In this document: positions 43,323 to 53,202 of the stretch, in pieces
How positions within the stretch are numbered: position 1 is the stretch's first letter
How the letters are laid out: each line of letters starts with the position of its first letter
Source: Psychrobacillus lasiicapitis
GTDB lineage: Bacteria > Bacillota > Bacilli > Bacillales_A > Planococcaceae
Assembly (NCBI RefSeq): GCF_006861795.1
Contig: NZ_VDGH01000008.1
Location: 124,001-188,000, forward strand
Direction of reading: 5' to 3'
Length of the DNA: 64,000 bases
Translations under genes and position numbers: made by a program
Notes under the pieces: model-generated
The model's database searches: none
What the model saw: the letters and a program-made list of their open reading frames with translations, nothing else
Told to the model about the DNA's origin: nothing

Positions 43323-44315
43323 TCAATTCTTCAGTAAGTATTGTTCCTTATCGTTAATGATGGCAGTCTTTGCCTTATGATAAGAATCATGTAATTCTTC
43401 AATAATTTCAGAAACGTATTGTACTTTCTTGGTAACACCAACTCCTTGTCCTGCTCCCCATATGTCCTTCCAAGCTTTAACGTGGTGATTATTACTACCT
43501 GCTGAAAAATCCATCTCATTCTTATCCTTTAGATTACTAGGGTCTAGTCCTGCTTTTTGAATACTTGGGATAAGATAATTCGCATGAATACCGCTGAATA
43601 CATCGGTATATAAGACATCTTCAATCGTCGATTGAATAACCATCTCTTTATATTCATCCACCGCTAAGCTTTCCTTAGTTGCAATGAACCTGGAACCCAT
43701 ATATACAAAATCTGCTCCCAATACTTCAGCCGCTAGAATATCCTGACCTTTTGAAATTCCTCCAGCCAAGATAATGGGTCCAGCCCAAAACTCTTTTACT
43801 TCATGAATAAAGGAAATCGGATTTAAGGTTCCAGCATGTCCACCTGCTCCGCTGGAAACGAGGATCAATCCATCACTTCCTTTCTCTATTGCTTTTTTGG
43901 CAAACTTAATATTAATTACATCTGATAAAACTGTACCACCATATTCGTGTACAACTTCCACCACTGGACTCGGATCTCCTAATGACGTGATGACAATTGG
44001 CGGCTGATATTTTTTTAAGAGTTTAAGGTCTTCCACATATCTTTTGTTAGAACGATGACTAATAAAATTAACTGCCCATTGAGCTATCTTTTTATTAGGG
44101 TTTTTCATCTTTAAATCTTCTAATTCATTGGTAATCTGAATCATCCACTCTTCTAATACTTCACTTGTTCGAGCATTCAATGCAGGAAATGAACCCACAA
44201 CCCCCGCCTCACAAGCTTTAATGATCATATTGGGATTTGAAATCAAAAACATGGGAGCCATTATAACCGGCAACTCTAAAGAATCTTTAATAGTAGCTAT
44301 CGCTTTTTTTGTCAT
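43323..44315 (-). CDS. Nitronate monooxygenase / 2-nitropropane dioxygenase family protein
   Basis: A 330-residue FMN-dependent TIM-barrel protein. FMN-site segments are LPVIMAPMFLISNP near residue 14, SSGAGGHAGTLNP (with the catalytic His region), GGISKGQDILAAEVLGADFVYMGSRF and the late WGAGQGVG. It would oxidise nitronates, or, as in some relatives, act as an enoyl reductase-type enzyme. It lies downstream of the AidB-like dehydrogenase gene but beyond a terminator, so it is probably transcribed alone. Its link with the acyl-CoA cluster is positional only. Confidence 0.87.
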   Translation of the reverse strand: MTKKAIATIKDSLELPVIMAPMFLISNPNMIIKACEAGVVGSFPALNARTSEVLEEWMIQITNELEDLKMKNPNKKIAQWAVNFISHRSNKRYVEDLKLLKKYQPPIVITSLGDPSPVVEVVHEYGGTVLSDVINIKFAKKAIEKGSDGLILVSSGAGGHAGTLNPISFIHEVKEFWAGPIILAGGISKGQDILAAEVLGADFVYMGSRFIATKESLAVDEYKEMVIQSTIEDVLYTDVFSGIHANYLIPSIQKAGLDPSNLKDKNEMDFSAGSNNHHVKAWKDIWGAGQGVGVTKKVQYVSEIIEELHDSYHKAKTAIINDKEQYLLKN

Positions 44316-44416
44316 GAAATTAGTAGCTCCTTATTCATTATTGGTGAAGAGTGTTTTCTTTCAAGGCATTAGTAGAGATTCACTTTTTCTTTATTTCCCC
44401 TTCTATACAAAATAAA

Positions 44417-44440
44417 GACCCTCGTATTAATACAGGGGTC
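44417..44440 (-). terminator. Terminator of the acyl-CoA cluster
   Basis: GACCC and GGGTC arms enclose the palindrome GTATTAATAC; the minus strand then reads TTTATTTTG. It lies 47 bases after the AidB-like gene and ends the cluster transcribed from 53 kb or beyond. Confidence 0.7.
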
Positions 44441-44486
44441 CAAAGTTTAGCCCAATCTATCCTTCTTTTAAAGAATTGGCTTCCAG

Positions 44487-46277
44487 TCAGATTGAAACGA
44501 GTTCTATTTCATTTAATAATGTATTAACCACATCTTGCGATATTGGTTCCCAGTCAACAATCTTATTAAAAGAATCCAATAAAGATTTGTCTACCGAATA
44601 TACATCATCAAAACCGTTTGAAAGGAAATAACGGCATAAGTAATGGGTTGCCAAAAATAGTTTCCTGTAATTATTTTGATCTGTAATTTCAAAATCTGCT
44701 TCTTCAAGTAACAAACTGGCCGAGTAAATATGATACATACGATTCATTAATTTTTTAGCATGCAATTCCCGCTCTAAACCTTCTATTTTAAGAATACGTT
44801 TGGTTTGTTCTTGGATCCTACCGGAAATTGACCTCAACTGTTCTCCCACTCGCCTTGAAAGAGGGTTTTTAATACGATCGAGTCGGACAAATATTTCATT
44901 AAAGAAGATATCGCCAACTTTATCTTTGGTTAAAGATCTTAATACATCCAGTGCCAATATATTTGTCGTACCTTCCCAAATGGAGCCTACATGGGCATCA
45001 CGGACAAGTTTCGGATTTACCCAATCTTCGATATACCCATTGCCTCCTCTTACCTCCATTGCTTCGGCCGTTAAATATCTGGCTCTTTTACATATATAGC
45101 CTTTTAGTAATGGGGTTAATATACGTAATAGTGCTTGATCCTTTTCAGAACCTTTATCGGCTTCGGAATATATTTCTGCGGTGTGCAAAACAATTGATGT
45201 AGTTGTCTCACTATCAAGTAGAAGTTCAAATAGAGTTTCTCTCATCAATGGAAATTCAGACAGATTATTGCCGAACGAGGAGCGACCACGAGCATATTCC
45301 AGTGCTTCTAAATAACTTCGTCTAATCATTCCTGTTGACCTGACGGCATTGGAGAGACGTGATGAATTGACCATAGCCATCATTTGTCTAAACCCATTTT
45401 TAATATCCCCTACCTCATATGCGACTGCCCCTTCAAAGCTTATTTCGCCTGAAGCCATACATAGGGTACCCAGTTTATCTTTTAAGCGATTGATACTATA
45501 TCGATTCAGAGTATTATCTTCCAACTTTCGTGGCACCAAAAACATACCAAGACCTTTTGTTCCAGCCTGACTATTTTCTGGTCGTGCCAAAACTAGAGCA
45601 ATGTCTGCAGAAGGATTGGAACAAAACCATTTGTCTCCCCATAGTTCCCAATGGTCCCCTACCTTTTCGGCTTTCATTGTATTCGCACCAACGTCGGAAC
45701 CTCCTTGCTTCTCAGTCATAAACTGGGCACCTGTCCATAGTTCATCCATATCTGTACTCGTAAGATGAGGAAGATATTTTTGTTTCATCTCCTCGCTTGC
45801 GAATTTTTCCAATACTCGTGCTGCTGAATCCGTCATACTCATCGGGCAGAGCAAACCAAACTCCGCTTGCGCGAATAAGTACCAAAAGGCATATTTTAAA
45901 ACATAAGGGAATTCCTCTGGCCATCCCAATACACCAGATTTATGTGACATCGCCACCATACTGAACTTACTGTAACCTAGATGTTCCATTTCATGGTAAG
46001 ACGGATGGAACTCAATTTTATCAATACGATTTCCTTTAGCATCATAAGAATGCAGTTTCGGAGAGTTTTTATCTGCTGTACGTGACAGTTGATCGAGTTG
46101 ATTACCAGCAAGTTCACCCAACTCGGCAAGTAGTGGTTTTGCACGATTAAAATCTTCATTAGAAAGATAACGTTTCATTAGAAATAATAAATTTTGATCT
46201 TCATCAAAATAGTTGAATCCTGTTGTATCAGGCATTTTTCCGACAAATTCATTTTTATTCAATGAAGCGACTGACAT
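44487..46277 (-). CDS. AidB-like acyl-CoA dehydrogenase
   Basis: A 596-residue acyl-CoA dehydrogenase of the long AidB group. The N-terminal extra domain (about 1-150) precedes the flavin domains (QFMTEKQGGSDVGANT, WGDKWFCSNPSAD). The C-terminal catalytic loop is HVGSIWEGTTNI, so the Glu is present, and EVRGGNGYIEDW lies before it. A roughly 150-residue C-terminal helical part follows, longer than in E. coli AidB. The start at 46277 is chosen because GGGGG lies eight bases upstream; ATG at 46292 is the alternative. Acyl-CoA oxidation in the cluster is more likely than DNA repair (inference). Confidence 0.85.
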   Translation of the reverse strand: MSVASLNKNEFVGKMPDTTGFNYFDEDQNLLFLMKRYLSNEDFNRAKPLLAELGELAGNQLDQLSRTADKNSPKLHSYDAKGNRIDKIEFHPSYHEMEHLGYSKFSMVAMSHKSGVLGWPEEFPYVLKYAFWYLFAQAEFGLLCPMSMTDSAARVLEKFASEEMKQKYLPHLTSTDMDELWTGAQFMTEKQGGSDVGANTMKAEKVGDHWELWGDKWFCSNPSADIALVLARPENSQAGTKGLGMFLVPRKLEDNTLNRYSINRLKDKLGTLCMASGEISFEGAVAYEVGDIKNGFRQMMAMVNSSRLSNAVRSTGMIRRSYLEALEYARGRSSFGNNLSEFPLMRETLFELLLDSETTTSIVLHTAEIYSEADKGSEKDQALLRILTPLLKGYICKRARYLTAEAMEVRGGNGYIEDWVNPKLVRDAHVGSIWEGTTNILALDVLRSLTKDKVGDIFFNEIFVRLDRIKNPLSRRVGEQLRSISGRIQEQTKRILKIEGLERELHAKKLMNRMYHIYSASLLLEEADFEITDQNNYRKLFLATHYLCRYFLSNGFDDVYSVDKSLLDSFNKIVDWEPISQDVVNTLLNEIELVSI

Positions 46278-46303
46278 TGAGCATACCCCCATTTTGATAA
46301 AAA

Positions 46304-46551
46304 CTATCTTCTATTAAATACATCAAAATACATATTTGTATGAGACTGATGGAAGAGTCCCAGCGAAATCTCATTAGATATGAGTAAATCGATTGGGACA
46401 TATACATTTGCCATAGTGCTATCCAGTAAGGCGGCCAATAGGGCTTTCACTCCATATTTTCACCTTCGACTTTGGAAACAATAGTAGAGCAGTATTTTCC
46501 TACTCTAGCTACCAGAAAAGTATTAAGACCACTACTGGTTCCTCTATTCAT
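46304..46551 (-). pseudogene. Possible broken HPr-like gene
   Basis: A short frame opens with ATG at 46551 and runs through SSGLNTFLVARVGKYCSTI to a stop at 46447. In the adjacent frame the text continues at once as VKALLAALLDSTMAN and ...DLLISNE down to 46304. One missing G at about 46450 (GAG-TGA for GAG-GTG-A) would join them. The joined product, about 82 residues, has the length and rhythm of an HPr phosphocarrier (SG(L/I)..., KYxSxI, VKALLA for the KSIMG helix, a late I..NE), but the HARPA active-site segment is missing. It lies just after the citrate-synthase-type gene. Call is tentative. Confidence 0.35.
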
Positions 46552-46572
46552 CCCTGTTTCCAGGTTAAAACA

Positions 46573-47361
46573 TCAAACTTTGCTAGCTACCTGTACGGTA
46601 TAATTCGTATTTTCTTCAATGAAATCAAATAACTTTTGACCAACACTTTCTTTTCTACCTACCTCGATTTCTTCTACAATATGGGCAACCAAACCAACAG
46701 CTCTAGCCGCAACAGCAAAAGATTTCATTACTCGATGATCGAAATCCATATCTGCTAAAACAGCTCCTATTGCTCCAACCGCATTTAATGTGATTGACTT
46801 TCCTTTTTTAGCATTGAACTGTTTACTGATTTCGTTTATGACCTCTGAATTTTTCTTATAAAAGCCAAGTTCTTTTGCGAGTTCGAATAATTTTACTGTT
46901 CTCGGATCCACTGGTTTATGGATCGGATGTCCAAATCCCGGTAATTGGAGACCCTGCTCATCGCGATCAGCCAATATTAAAGTGGCAAGCTCGCTAGCAC
47001 TTTTATTTTCTCCATATTTCTCAAAACCTTTTCCCAACATTTCCGCAACTTGTTCCATTGCTCCAAGATAGACCGAACCAGCACCCAATAAACCTGCTGC
47101 TACTGCGGCTTGAACTGCTTCTGGTGCCCCTAAGTAAGTCAGTCTTGTAGAGATGGAGCTTGGTGTAAAACCATGTTCACAAATTGCGACCATGACTGCA
47201 TTCAGCATCCTTGATTCATTTTCAGTTGGTTTTCTATGTTTGGCACCTAAAAATGCCATATCTGCAAGTGTAATTGATCCCATCAAATCCTCCACAAGGT
47301 CATACCCATGCACAAAAATCTTATCTGTATGTGAAACTCCCACTTTTGTTTCAAATTTCAT
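46573..47361 (-). CDS. Citryl-CoA lyase-like half-size citrate synthase family protein
   Basis: A 262-residue protein that holds only the catalytic part of the citrate synthase fold (full enzymes have about 370-430 residues). The catalytic histidines are in ICEHGFTPSS and GFGHPIHKPVDPRT, and the Asp region is GAIGAVLADMDFDHR. Relatives of this size are annotated as citryl-CoA lyase or citrate/citramalate-type synthase homologues in acyl-CoA clusters. It could cleave or form a 3-hydroxy-3-carboxy acyl-CoA. It lies 17 bases after an acyl-CoA dehydrogenase gene, so it is in the operon. Exact reaction unknown. Confidence 0.78.
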   Translation of the reverse strand: MKFETKVGVSHTDKIFVHGYDLVEDLMGSITLADMAFLGAKHRKPTENESRMLNAVMVAICEHGFTPSSISTRLTYLGAPEAVQAAVAAGLLGAGSVYLGAMEQVAEMLGKGFEKYGENKSASELATLILADRDEQGLQLPGFGHPIHKPVDPRTVKLFELAKELGFYKKNSEVINEISKQFNAKKGKSITLNAVGAIGAVLADMDFDHRVMKSFAVAARAVGLVAHIVEEIEVGRKESVGQKLFDFIEENTNYTVQVASKV

Positions 47362-47378
47362 CCTTATTCCTCCTTATA

Positions 47379-48551
47379 TTAGATGGTTACTAGCTCTTTT
47401 TTTGAATTATATTTTTTTCTTAATTGCCCAGCGATAATATTTTTTTGGATCTCTGAAGTTCCTTCATAAATTCTTGTTATTCGTGCATCTCGATAAAATC
47501 GCTCTATTGGATATGATTGCATATATCCAAGGCCACCATGGATTTGAACCGCTTTATCCGCAATTCTTCCATATACTTCGGAACCAAGTAGTTTTGCCAT
47601 GGAAGCTTCTTTAATAACATTCTTCCCTTGATCAACCATCCAAGCTACTCTATAAGTCAAACTACGAAGCGTTTCAATTTCTAAATCCATTTCTGCCAAA
47701 TAATGTTGGATCACTTGCTGTTCAAAAATAGGCTTACCGAATTGAACTCGTTCCATCGCAAAATCTACAGAGAGTTCTAATAACCTTACACAAGATCCTA
47801 GATTTCGTGCAGCTAGACCTGCTCTACCATTTGCAAGAATTTTTAAAGCATTTACATAACCCAAGCCCTCTTCACCTAAAACATCTTCAATCGGCACTTC
47901 ACAATTTTCGAAGAATAGCTCCACTGAATGTGCCCCTCGTAAACCCATTTTCGCTTCATTCTTCCCGATTTTTAAACCAGGGTTATCTTTATGGATAATG
48001 AAAGATGTGATACCTTTAGGTCCTTTACTACTATCCGTTACAGCCATAACTGTGAAAATACTGGCAATAGGTGCGTTGGTAATATAATGTTTTGAACCAT
48101 TTAAGATATATTTATCACCATGACGGACTGCCATCGTTTGAAGGTTTGAAGCATCGGAACCAGCACTAGGTTCTGTTAAGGCAAATGCACCGACATATTC
48201 TCCTGAAGCCATTTTGGGTAAATACTTTCTTTTTTGTTCTTCAGTCCCCATTTCGACAATTCCAACAGTGCCTATTCCCGTGTGACCTCCAATAACGGTT
48301 GTATAACCATTCGCTGTCTTACCAAGTTCTTCAAAAATTGCACATTTTCCTACCATGCCAACTCCAAGGCCCCCATATTCTGCAGGAATACTTAATCCGA
48401 AAAGGCCAAGTTCCTTGCTTTTATCCATAATGGACTTGGGAATTTCGTCATCTTGTTCAATTTGATTAGCGAGGGGATCTACTTCATTGTAGACAAAATC
48501 ACGTACAGTTCTGGTTATATCTTTTATATCCTCAGATAATTCAAAGTTCAA
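47379..48551 (-). CDS. Acyl-CoA dehydrogenase
   Basis: A 390-residue acyl-CoA dehydrogenase of standard length. FAD/substrate segments are [15 protein letters not shown] and [13 protein letters not shown]. The catalytic Glu is in [10 protein letters not shown]. It is a close paralogue of the enzyme encoded at 59.8-61.0 kb (long shared runs such as [17 protein letters not shown]), so the two arose by duplication or serve two steps on similar substrates. It lies between the thioesterase and citrate-synthase-type genes. Confidence 0.92.
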   Translation of the reverse strand: MNFELSEDIKDITRTVRDFVYNEVDPLANQIEQDDEIPKSIMDKSKELGLFGLSIPAEYGGLGVGMVGKCAIFEELGKTANGYTTVIGGHTGIGTVGIVEMGTEEQKRKYLPKMASGEYVGAFALTEPSAGSDASNLQTMAVRHGDKYILNGSKHYITNAPIASIFTVMAVTDSSKGPKGITSFIIHKDNPGLKIGKNEAKMGLRGAHSVELFFENCEVPIEDVLGEEGLGYVNALKILANGRAGLAARNLGSCVRLLELSVDFAMERVQFGKPIFEQQVIQHYLAEMDLEIETLRSLTYRVAWMVDQGKNVIKEASMAKLLGSEVYGRIADKAVQIHGGLGYMQSYPIERFYRDARITRIYEGTSEIQKNIIAGQLRKKYNSKKELVTI

Positions 48552-48581
48552 AATTATTACCTCCCGTTTTTTAGTTCAGTT

Positions 48582-49004
48582 TTAGTCTTTCTTTTTTATA
48601 AGTGAAAAAACGCCAACAGCATTTGCTATGATGAGGCCGTCTTCATCCAAAACCTCTGATTCGACGTATTGTATTCTACTTTTAGAACTAACAACATTGG
48701 CTGTGGCGTAAACTGTCTTACCCAATTTTGCTGGGTTAATGAAATTTGTTGTAAGTGATACCGTAGTAACCAGTTCAGGTTGTAAAGATCGCAATGTGGA
48801 CGAGATGGCTACATCCAATAAAGAAACAATCGCACCACCATGAAGCGTGTTATTAATATTTTTAACTTTTTCGGTTACAACGAGTTTCACACATACATCA
48901 CCTTTCTCCAAGGAATGAAAGCTAATTCCAAGAGTCTTCCAATAGGGCGAACTCTCAAAATGGTCTTTTAACCAATCCAAGTAATCTGTATCTGTTTTCA
49001 TCAA
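48582..49004 (-). CDS. PaaI-family hotdog thioesterase
   Basis: A 140-residue hotdog-fold protein. The family motif NNTLHGGAIVSLLDVAIS lies near residue 50, with the catalytic Asp in LLDVA. Such enzymes release CoA from stalled acyl-CoA intermediates and so free CoA for the pathway. It lies 13 bases after the acyl-CoA synthetase gene in the same operon. Tetrameric and cytoplasmic by analogy. Confidence 0.88.
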   Translation of the reverse strand: MMKTDTDYLDWLKDHFESSPYWKTLGISFHSLEKGDVCVKLVVTEKVKNINNTLHGGAIVSLLDVAISSTLRSLQPELVTTVSLTTNFINPAKLGKTVYATANVVSSKSRIQYVESEVLDEDGLIIANAVGVFSLIKKKD

Positions 49005-49017
49005 ACCTTCTCACTCC

Positions 49018-51165
49018 TTATTGATTTGACACCAAGTATGCGGATTCCACTTCATCCCATACAAATAATCCATCAAGTGCGATTATTCCTTCTCCATCAT
49101 TTAATACAACGACTGGGTTGATATCCATTTCCTTCAACGTTCCATTTTGCTGGTCAACATAATCAGAAATTTTGACTAGTGCATCAGCAAATGCTTCTAT
49201 ATCTGATCTCTCTTGTCCACGTGTTCCTAAAAGCAATGGATATCCTTTTAACTCCTCCACCATCGTTTTAGCTTCTTCTTTCGTAATCGGGATATGACGT
49301 ATCGAAATGTCTTTTAAGACTTCGATAAATATTCCTCCTAAACCACAAACTAGGAAACTACCAAATTGCGGATCACTCTTTACGCCTATGAACATCTCAA
49401 TCCCATTTTTATTTAGCATCTCTTCAAGTAACACACCTTGGATATGTGCGTTAGGGTTATAATTTTTAGCCGCTTCCATTATGTCAATATAAGCCTGTTT
49501 GGCTTCGTCAATATTCTGAACGCCCAATTTAACCCCACCGGCATCTGTCTTATGCAAAATATCTTTGGAGATGATTTTGGCAACTAGGGGAAATTTTAGT
49601 CCTTCCACATAACTTTCTATCTGCTCCACCGATTGGATTACAGCATTTTCTGGAACTCTGATGTCCAGTTGTTTAAGGAGCCTTTTGGACTCATCTTCCG
49701 TCCAAACACGAGTTTTATATTGCACATTGTCCGGCTGATGTGCACGAGAAACAGGACTGCTTAAATCCGTCTCTTTGTGATAGAACTCCGAAAGTTCAAC
49801 CAAATGTTTGACAGCCAACATTGTGTCATAAGTTGTTTTATAAACAGGAACACCACTTTCGCGTAAAACCTGTCTACCTTTACCAGTCAATTCCTCGGTT
49901 CCTGTTACTGTCACAATAATCGGCTTTTCTTCTCGTTTATCTATCTCAACGACACTCCTGCAAATCTGTTCACCTAACACTCCACCAAAAGTAGTTTGAA
50001 TAACGATAATATCGGTATTGTCATCTCTCACTAAGGTTTCTACTGTTTCTGTTAAAATGTGTTGTTCTTTCAATGCTTGTGCCGTAATATCAATAGGGTT
50101 CAATGCTGAACCATAAGAGGGAATAGTGGCATCAATTTTGTCTTTCGTTTCTCCTTGCAATGGTTCCAAAATCAAGCCAAATTCCTCACTGAAATCAGCC
50201 ATTGCAATTCCTGCTGCGCCAGAGTTTGAAATCGTTACAACTTTCCTTCCATTGGACCATTTTCTTCTGGAGACAATCTTCATGACATCAATCATTTCAT
50301 CTATGTCTTTAACAGTGATAATACCGTATTGTTTAGCAATTACTTGGAACATCTCTTCTGATCCCGCCAATGAGGCAGTATGGGACGAAGCTGCTTCCTT
50401 CCCAATTGCAGACTTACCTGCCTTCAGGATAATCAATGGTTTTCTCAATACTTTTGCACGTTTTGCTACTGTTATTAGATGTTCTCCATTAGGAATCCCT
50501 TCCATATAAGCAGCAATCACTGTCGTTTCATCATCTTCGAGCATAAATTCAATTGAATCCACCGTGGTAATATCCATCTCGTTTCCGGTATTTATCACAT
50601 ATGTGAACCCCAGACTTTCTTCTTGAGCCAAACCGAAGACAGAAAACCCAAGTGCCCCGCTCTGTGAAACCAGCCCGATGTTTCCTCTAATAAATCCCTT
50701 TTCAGCTTCCATGGAAGTCGCAAACCCCATTGGAATACTATCTTTTACATTTAAACATCCAACACTATTTGGCCCGATAATACGAATATCATTTTCTTGA
50801 GCCATCTTTGCCACTTCATCCTGGATTTTTTTCCCGCTATCCCCAATTTCAGCGAAGCCAGAACTGAACAGTAAAATGTTCTTAACATTCTTTGAAATAC
50901 ATTCGCCCATTATCGAAATTAATCGGGAAGCAGACACTGCAATCAATGCCAAATCGACTTTTCCAGGGATGTCCAAAATACTATCAAAACATTTATACCC
51001 CTCGATTGAATCATACCTTGGGTTTACCGGATAAATTTCCCCCCCAAAATTACTATGAATTAGATTCTTCATCGGCTTTCCACTAATGGTTGTAAAGTCT
51101 GTAGAAGCACCTATAATTGCAATCGATTTCGGATGAAAGAAATCTCTTAATTCTTTAGTAGACAT
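49018..51165 (-). CDS. ADP-forming acyl-CoA synthetase (acetate-CoA ligase type)
   Basis: A 715-residue NDP-forming acyl-CoA synthetase with all modules in one chain: CoA-binding domain (about 8-130; PKSIAIIGAS), succinyl-CoA-ligase-like domains (about 150-460) with the phospho-histidine in ASSHTASLAGS, and an ATP-grasp domain from about 490 (FPLVAKIISKDILHKTDAGGV). It converts a carboxylic acid, ATP and CoA to acyl-CoA, ADP and phosphate. It is downstream of the TRAP importer genes, so it probably activates the imported acid. The direction could also be reversed to make ATP. Confidence 0.9.
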   Translation of the reverse strand: MSTKELRDFFHPKSIAIIGASTDFTTISGKPMKNLIHSNFGGEIYPVNPRYDSIEGYKCFDSILDIPGKVDLALIAVSASRLISIMGECISKNVKNILLFSSGFAEIGDSGKKIQDEVAKMAQENDIRIIGPNSVGCLNVKDSIPMGFATSMEAEKGFIRGNIGLVSQSGALGFSVFGLAQEESLGFTYVINTGNEMDITTVDSIEFMLEDDETTVIAAYMEGIPNGEHLITVAKRAKVLRKPLIILKAGKSAIGKEAASSHTASLAGSEEMFQVIAKQYGIITVKDIDEMIDVMKIVSRRKWSNGRKVVTISNSGAAGIAMADFSEEFGLILEPLQGETKDKIDATIPSYGSALNPIDITAQALKEQHILTETVETLVRDDNTDIIVIQTTFGGVLGEQICRSVVEIDKREEKPIIVTVTGTEELTGKGRQVLRESGVPVYKTTYDTMLAVKHLVELSEFYHKETDLSSPVSRAHQPDNVQYKTRVWTEDESKRLLKQLDIRVPENAVIQSVEQIESYVEGLKFPLVAKIISKDILHKTDAGGVKLGVQNIDEAKQAYIDIMEAAKNYNPNAHIQGVLLEEMLNKNGIEMFIGVKSDPQFGSFLVCGLGGIFIEVLKDISIRHIPITKEEAKTMVEELKGYPLLLGTRGQERSDIEAFADALVKISDYVDQQNGTLKEMDINPVVVLNDGEGIIALDGLFVWDEVESAYLVSNQ

Positions 51166-51227
51166 TAATTAAATCCCCCTTGTTTAACAGATATTATTAA
51201 ACTATTACTTTCATAGATTAATGAACT

Positions 51228-53138
51228 TTAAGTAGTAATCTCTTTGGAATGAAGTGCGCTCTTATTATTCATTCGAATTACTAATAATAAAATGATCGAT
51301 ATACCAATTCCTATTAAGCTTGAAAGAAGGAATGGGGCAATAATTAGTAAAGAAGTCAGTCCTAAAACAAGTCGAAGCACCTTGCTTCTAATATCTCCTG
51401 CCCATAAAACATAACCTTCCAAGGCTGAAGACAGTAAGAATATTCCTATTATTGCAGTTCCTACGACCATAATAACTTCCGGTAAAGGAGCTCGTCCTAT
51501 TAATGCAGGATTGTATACGATGATGAATGGAACAAGAAAGGTGACAATACCCAGTCGGACTGATGTAAACCCTGTTTTCATCGGATTTGCATCCGCAATT
51601 CCTGCGGCTGCGAAAGAAGCAAGTGCTACTGGTGGTGTAATGTAGGATACTGTAGCCCAATACAAAACAAATAAGTGAGCAGCAATTGGGTCAATTCCGA
51701 ACTGTACCAATGCGGGAGCCATTACCACTGCAAGGAAAATATACACTGCAGAAACCGTCATCCCCATTCCAAGGACAAAACTAGTTATTGCACCTGCTAC
51801 TAATATAAAGAACATATTATCGCCAGCTACAGAAACTAATTCTCTGGCGAACGAAAATGAAACACCAGTAATCGATAATGCACCAACAATAAAGCCAATT
51901 CCTGCTATCAAGCAGGTTAATTCTGAAAGTATTTTACCTGCATCCAATGCCAGGTTATAAAGTTTCTTCATATTGAAACGTGTTTCTTTCTTAATCATCG
52001 CAAGTGCAAAAAGAAGAATACATACATAGAATGGTGCCTGACCTTCATTGCGCATAACCACTAATAAGTAAGTCAGCAAAACTAAAGCAGTAAGAAATGG
52101 CCATCCTTGCTTTAAAACTGACGAGAAGGCTGGTAAATTTGCCTTAGGAATTCCTTTTAAATTGTTTTTTGCTGCATATCCGTCCGCTTGAATCAGTAGG
52201 GCAAAAAAATAAAGGAAAGCAGGAATTGCCGCTGCCATAGCGATTTCCACATAAGGAACGCCAATGAAAGAAGCCATAATAAAAGCAGCTGAACCCATAA
52301 TTGGTGGGGTAATTGTTCCCCCAGTTGATGCGGTTGCTTCAATAGCCCCTGCATAGTGCGGTGGATAGCCCGCTTTTTTCATGGAAGGAATTGTCATAGC
52401 ACCTGTTGTAATCGTATTGGAAATGGCACTCCCACTTAACATCCCAAAAAAAGCACTACTAATAACAGCTACTTTCGCTGGACCTCCACGGTATCTACCG
52501 AAGAGTGATTGCGCTAAGTTGAAGAAAAAATCTCCCCCTCCCGAAGCTGTCAAAACAACCCCAAATAGCATGAAACCGATTAAAAGAGATCCTACCGTGT
52601 CAAATGGAATACCAATAACACTATTCGTACTCATTACATGATTTCTTGCTGTTGTAAGAAAATCAAAAGACTGTCCCGACAAGAAACTAATGGGAATAGA
52701 ACCTGAAATTAAAGGGTAAAGAGAAAAAGCTGCACTAATTATCATGATAGGAAGTCCTGCTACTCGACGAAGTGCTTCAAGTATAATAACCCAAAAAATA
52801 ACACTGAATACCGTGGCTAAAGCGGGCGAAATGTATTCCCAACCCTCACTAATAATTCTTTGTGCATTTATACCCATATAAAGCGGAATACTAAATGAAA
52901 GAACTACCAATAAGACGTCATACCATCGAACACTTTTATTTTCCATCTTTTTACTAAATGGTTGGATAATAAAGGCGATGGGCATGAACATTGCTATGAG
53001 AAAATATAGATAAGCTGAATTAATTGGTTTAATTCCAAATATCCCAAGATAAAATAATTGGTTTACGGTTATTAAAATACCTAACACAGTTAGTACGGTA
53101 ACTATACCGCCCCAAAACTTTGTAATTCTAGGCTTCAT
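51228..53138 (-). CDS. Fused TRAP transporter permease (4TM/12TM, TAXI type)
   Basis: A 636-residue permease in which the DctQ-like part (first about 150 residues, four segments) and DctM-like part are fused, as is usual for TAXI-TRAP systems. DctM-type segments are FGMLSGSAISNTITTGAMTIPSM, EATASTGGTITPPIMGSAAFIMA and a repeat in YITPPVALASFAAAGIADANP. The binding-protein gene lies directly upstream. It imports an unidentified carboxylate for the acyl-CoA synthetase encoded downstream. Confidence 0.93.
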   Translation of the reverse strand: MKPRITKFWGGIVTVLTVLGILITVNQLFYLGIFGIKPINSAYLYFLIAMFMPIAFIIQPFSKKMENKSVRWYDVLLVVLSFSIPLYMGINAQRIISEGWEYISPALATVFSVIFWVIILEALRRVAGLPIMIISAAFSLYPLISGSIPISFLSGQSFDFLTTARNHVMSTNSVIGIPFDTVGSLLIGFMLFGVVLTASGGGDFFFNLAQSLFGRYRGGPAKVAVISSAFFGMLSGSAISNTITTGAMTIPSMKKAGYPPHYAGAIEATASTGGTITPPIMGSAAFIMASFIGVPYVEIAMAAAIPAFLYFFALLIQADGYAAKNNLKGIPKANLPAFSSVLKQGWPFLTALVLLTYLLVVMRNEGQAPFYVCILLFALAMIKKETRFNMKKLYNLALDAGKILSELTCLIAGIGFIVGALSITGVSFSFARELVSVAGDNMFFILVAGAITSFVLGMGMTVSAVYIFLAVVMAPALVQFGIDPIAAHLFVLYWATVSYITPPVALASFAAAGIADANPMKTGFTSVRLGIVTFLVPFIIVYNPALIGRAPLPEVIMVVGTAIIGIFLLSSALEGYVLWAGDIRSKVLRLVLGLTSLLIIAPFLLSSLIGIGISIILLLVIRMNNKSALHSKEITT

Positions 53139-53202
53139 TTTCTACACCACTTTCTTTTAGTAATACGCACCAAAGTTTTACTTTCGATGCGTTATTTCTA
53201 AT

